Shown: in pieces, positions 63,976 through 64,000 of the stretch
Layout of the letters: the number at the start of each line of letters is the position of its first letter
Numbering within the stretch: the first letter of the stretch is position 1
Source of the DNA: Yponomeuta sedellus
Lineage: Eukaryota; Arthropoda; Insecta; Lepidoptera; Yponomeutidae
Length of the DNA stretch: 64,000 nucleotides
Assembly (NCBI GenBank): GCA_934045075.1
Contig: OW203722.1
Coordinates: 3,193,001 to 3,257,000 of the forward strand
Reading direction: 5' to 3'
Made by a program: the position numbers and the translations under genes
Notes under the pieces: generated by a model
What the model saw: the letters and a program-made list of their open reading frames with translations, nothing else
What the model was told of the DNA's origin: nothing
Databases searched by the model: none

Positions 63976-64000
63976 TCTTAATAGCTATTTATTTGCAACC

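Overview
The window looks like insect nuclear DNA, most probably from a moth or butterfly. It is AT-rich and intron-containing and is crowded with dispersed repeats: tRNA- and 5S-derived SINEs, foldback MITEs and truncated LINE 3' ends. I recognise one host gene and a large accessory load of mobile DNA. All calls come from reading the sequence; no database search was possible.

Region 1 (1-17 kb) holds the 3' end of a proton-coupled amino acid transporter gene (PAT / SLC36 family, pathetic-like) on the + strand. Three coding exons (1672-1884, 6123-6292, 16707-16993) join with matching splice phases and end in a TGA; upstream exons must lie before the window. The two introns are 4.2 kb and 10.4 kb. 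The second intron carries a complete-length but defective Ty3/Gypsy LTR retrotransposon (6560-12701, antisense to the host gene). It has 303-bp LTRs that differ at one base and a 4-bp AGAA target duplication, and it landed inside an older 5S-rRNA-derived SINE. Its Gag begins with a long Ser/Arg-rich tandem-repeat domain, and its integrase is damaged by a deletion, a frameshift and a stop.

Region 2 (17-64 kb) shows no host coding exon that I can support. It is a mosaic of repeats: a 5S-derived SINE, a tRNA-Lys-like SINE that often occurs as a foldback (inverted-duplicate) retroposon with 11-18 bp target duplications, at least three further tRNA-like SINE families, a GC-rich 0.9-kb retroposon with a 17-bp target duplication, a Penelope-like remnant with a hammerhead-like core, C-terminal remnants of several LINE families, foldback MITEs, a possible TRIM, minisatellites and a 275-bp pure tetranucleotide array.

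The strongest structural theme is inverted duplication. More than a dozen perfect or near-perfect short-spacer palindromes (arms of about 13 to 96 bp) occur in unrelated sequences. Some are retroposed SINE foldbacks. Others lie in apparently unique DNA and suggest snap-back template switching, or an assembly artefact that should be excluded.
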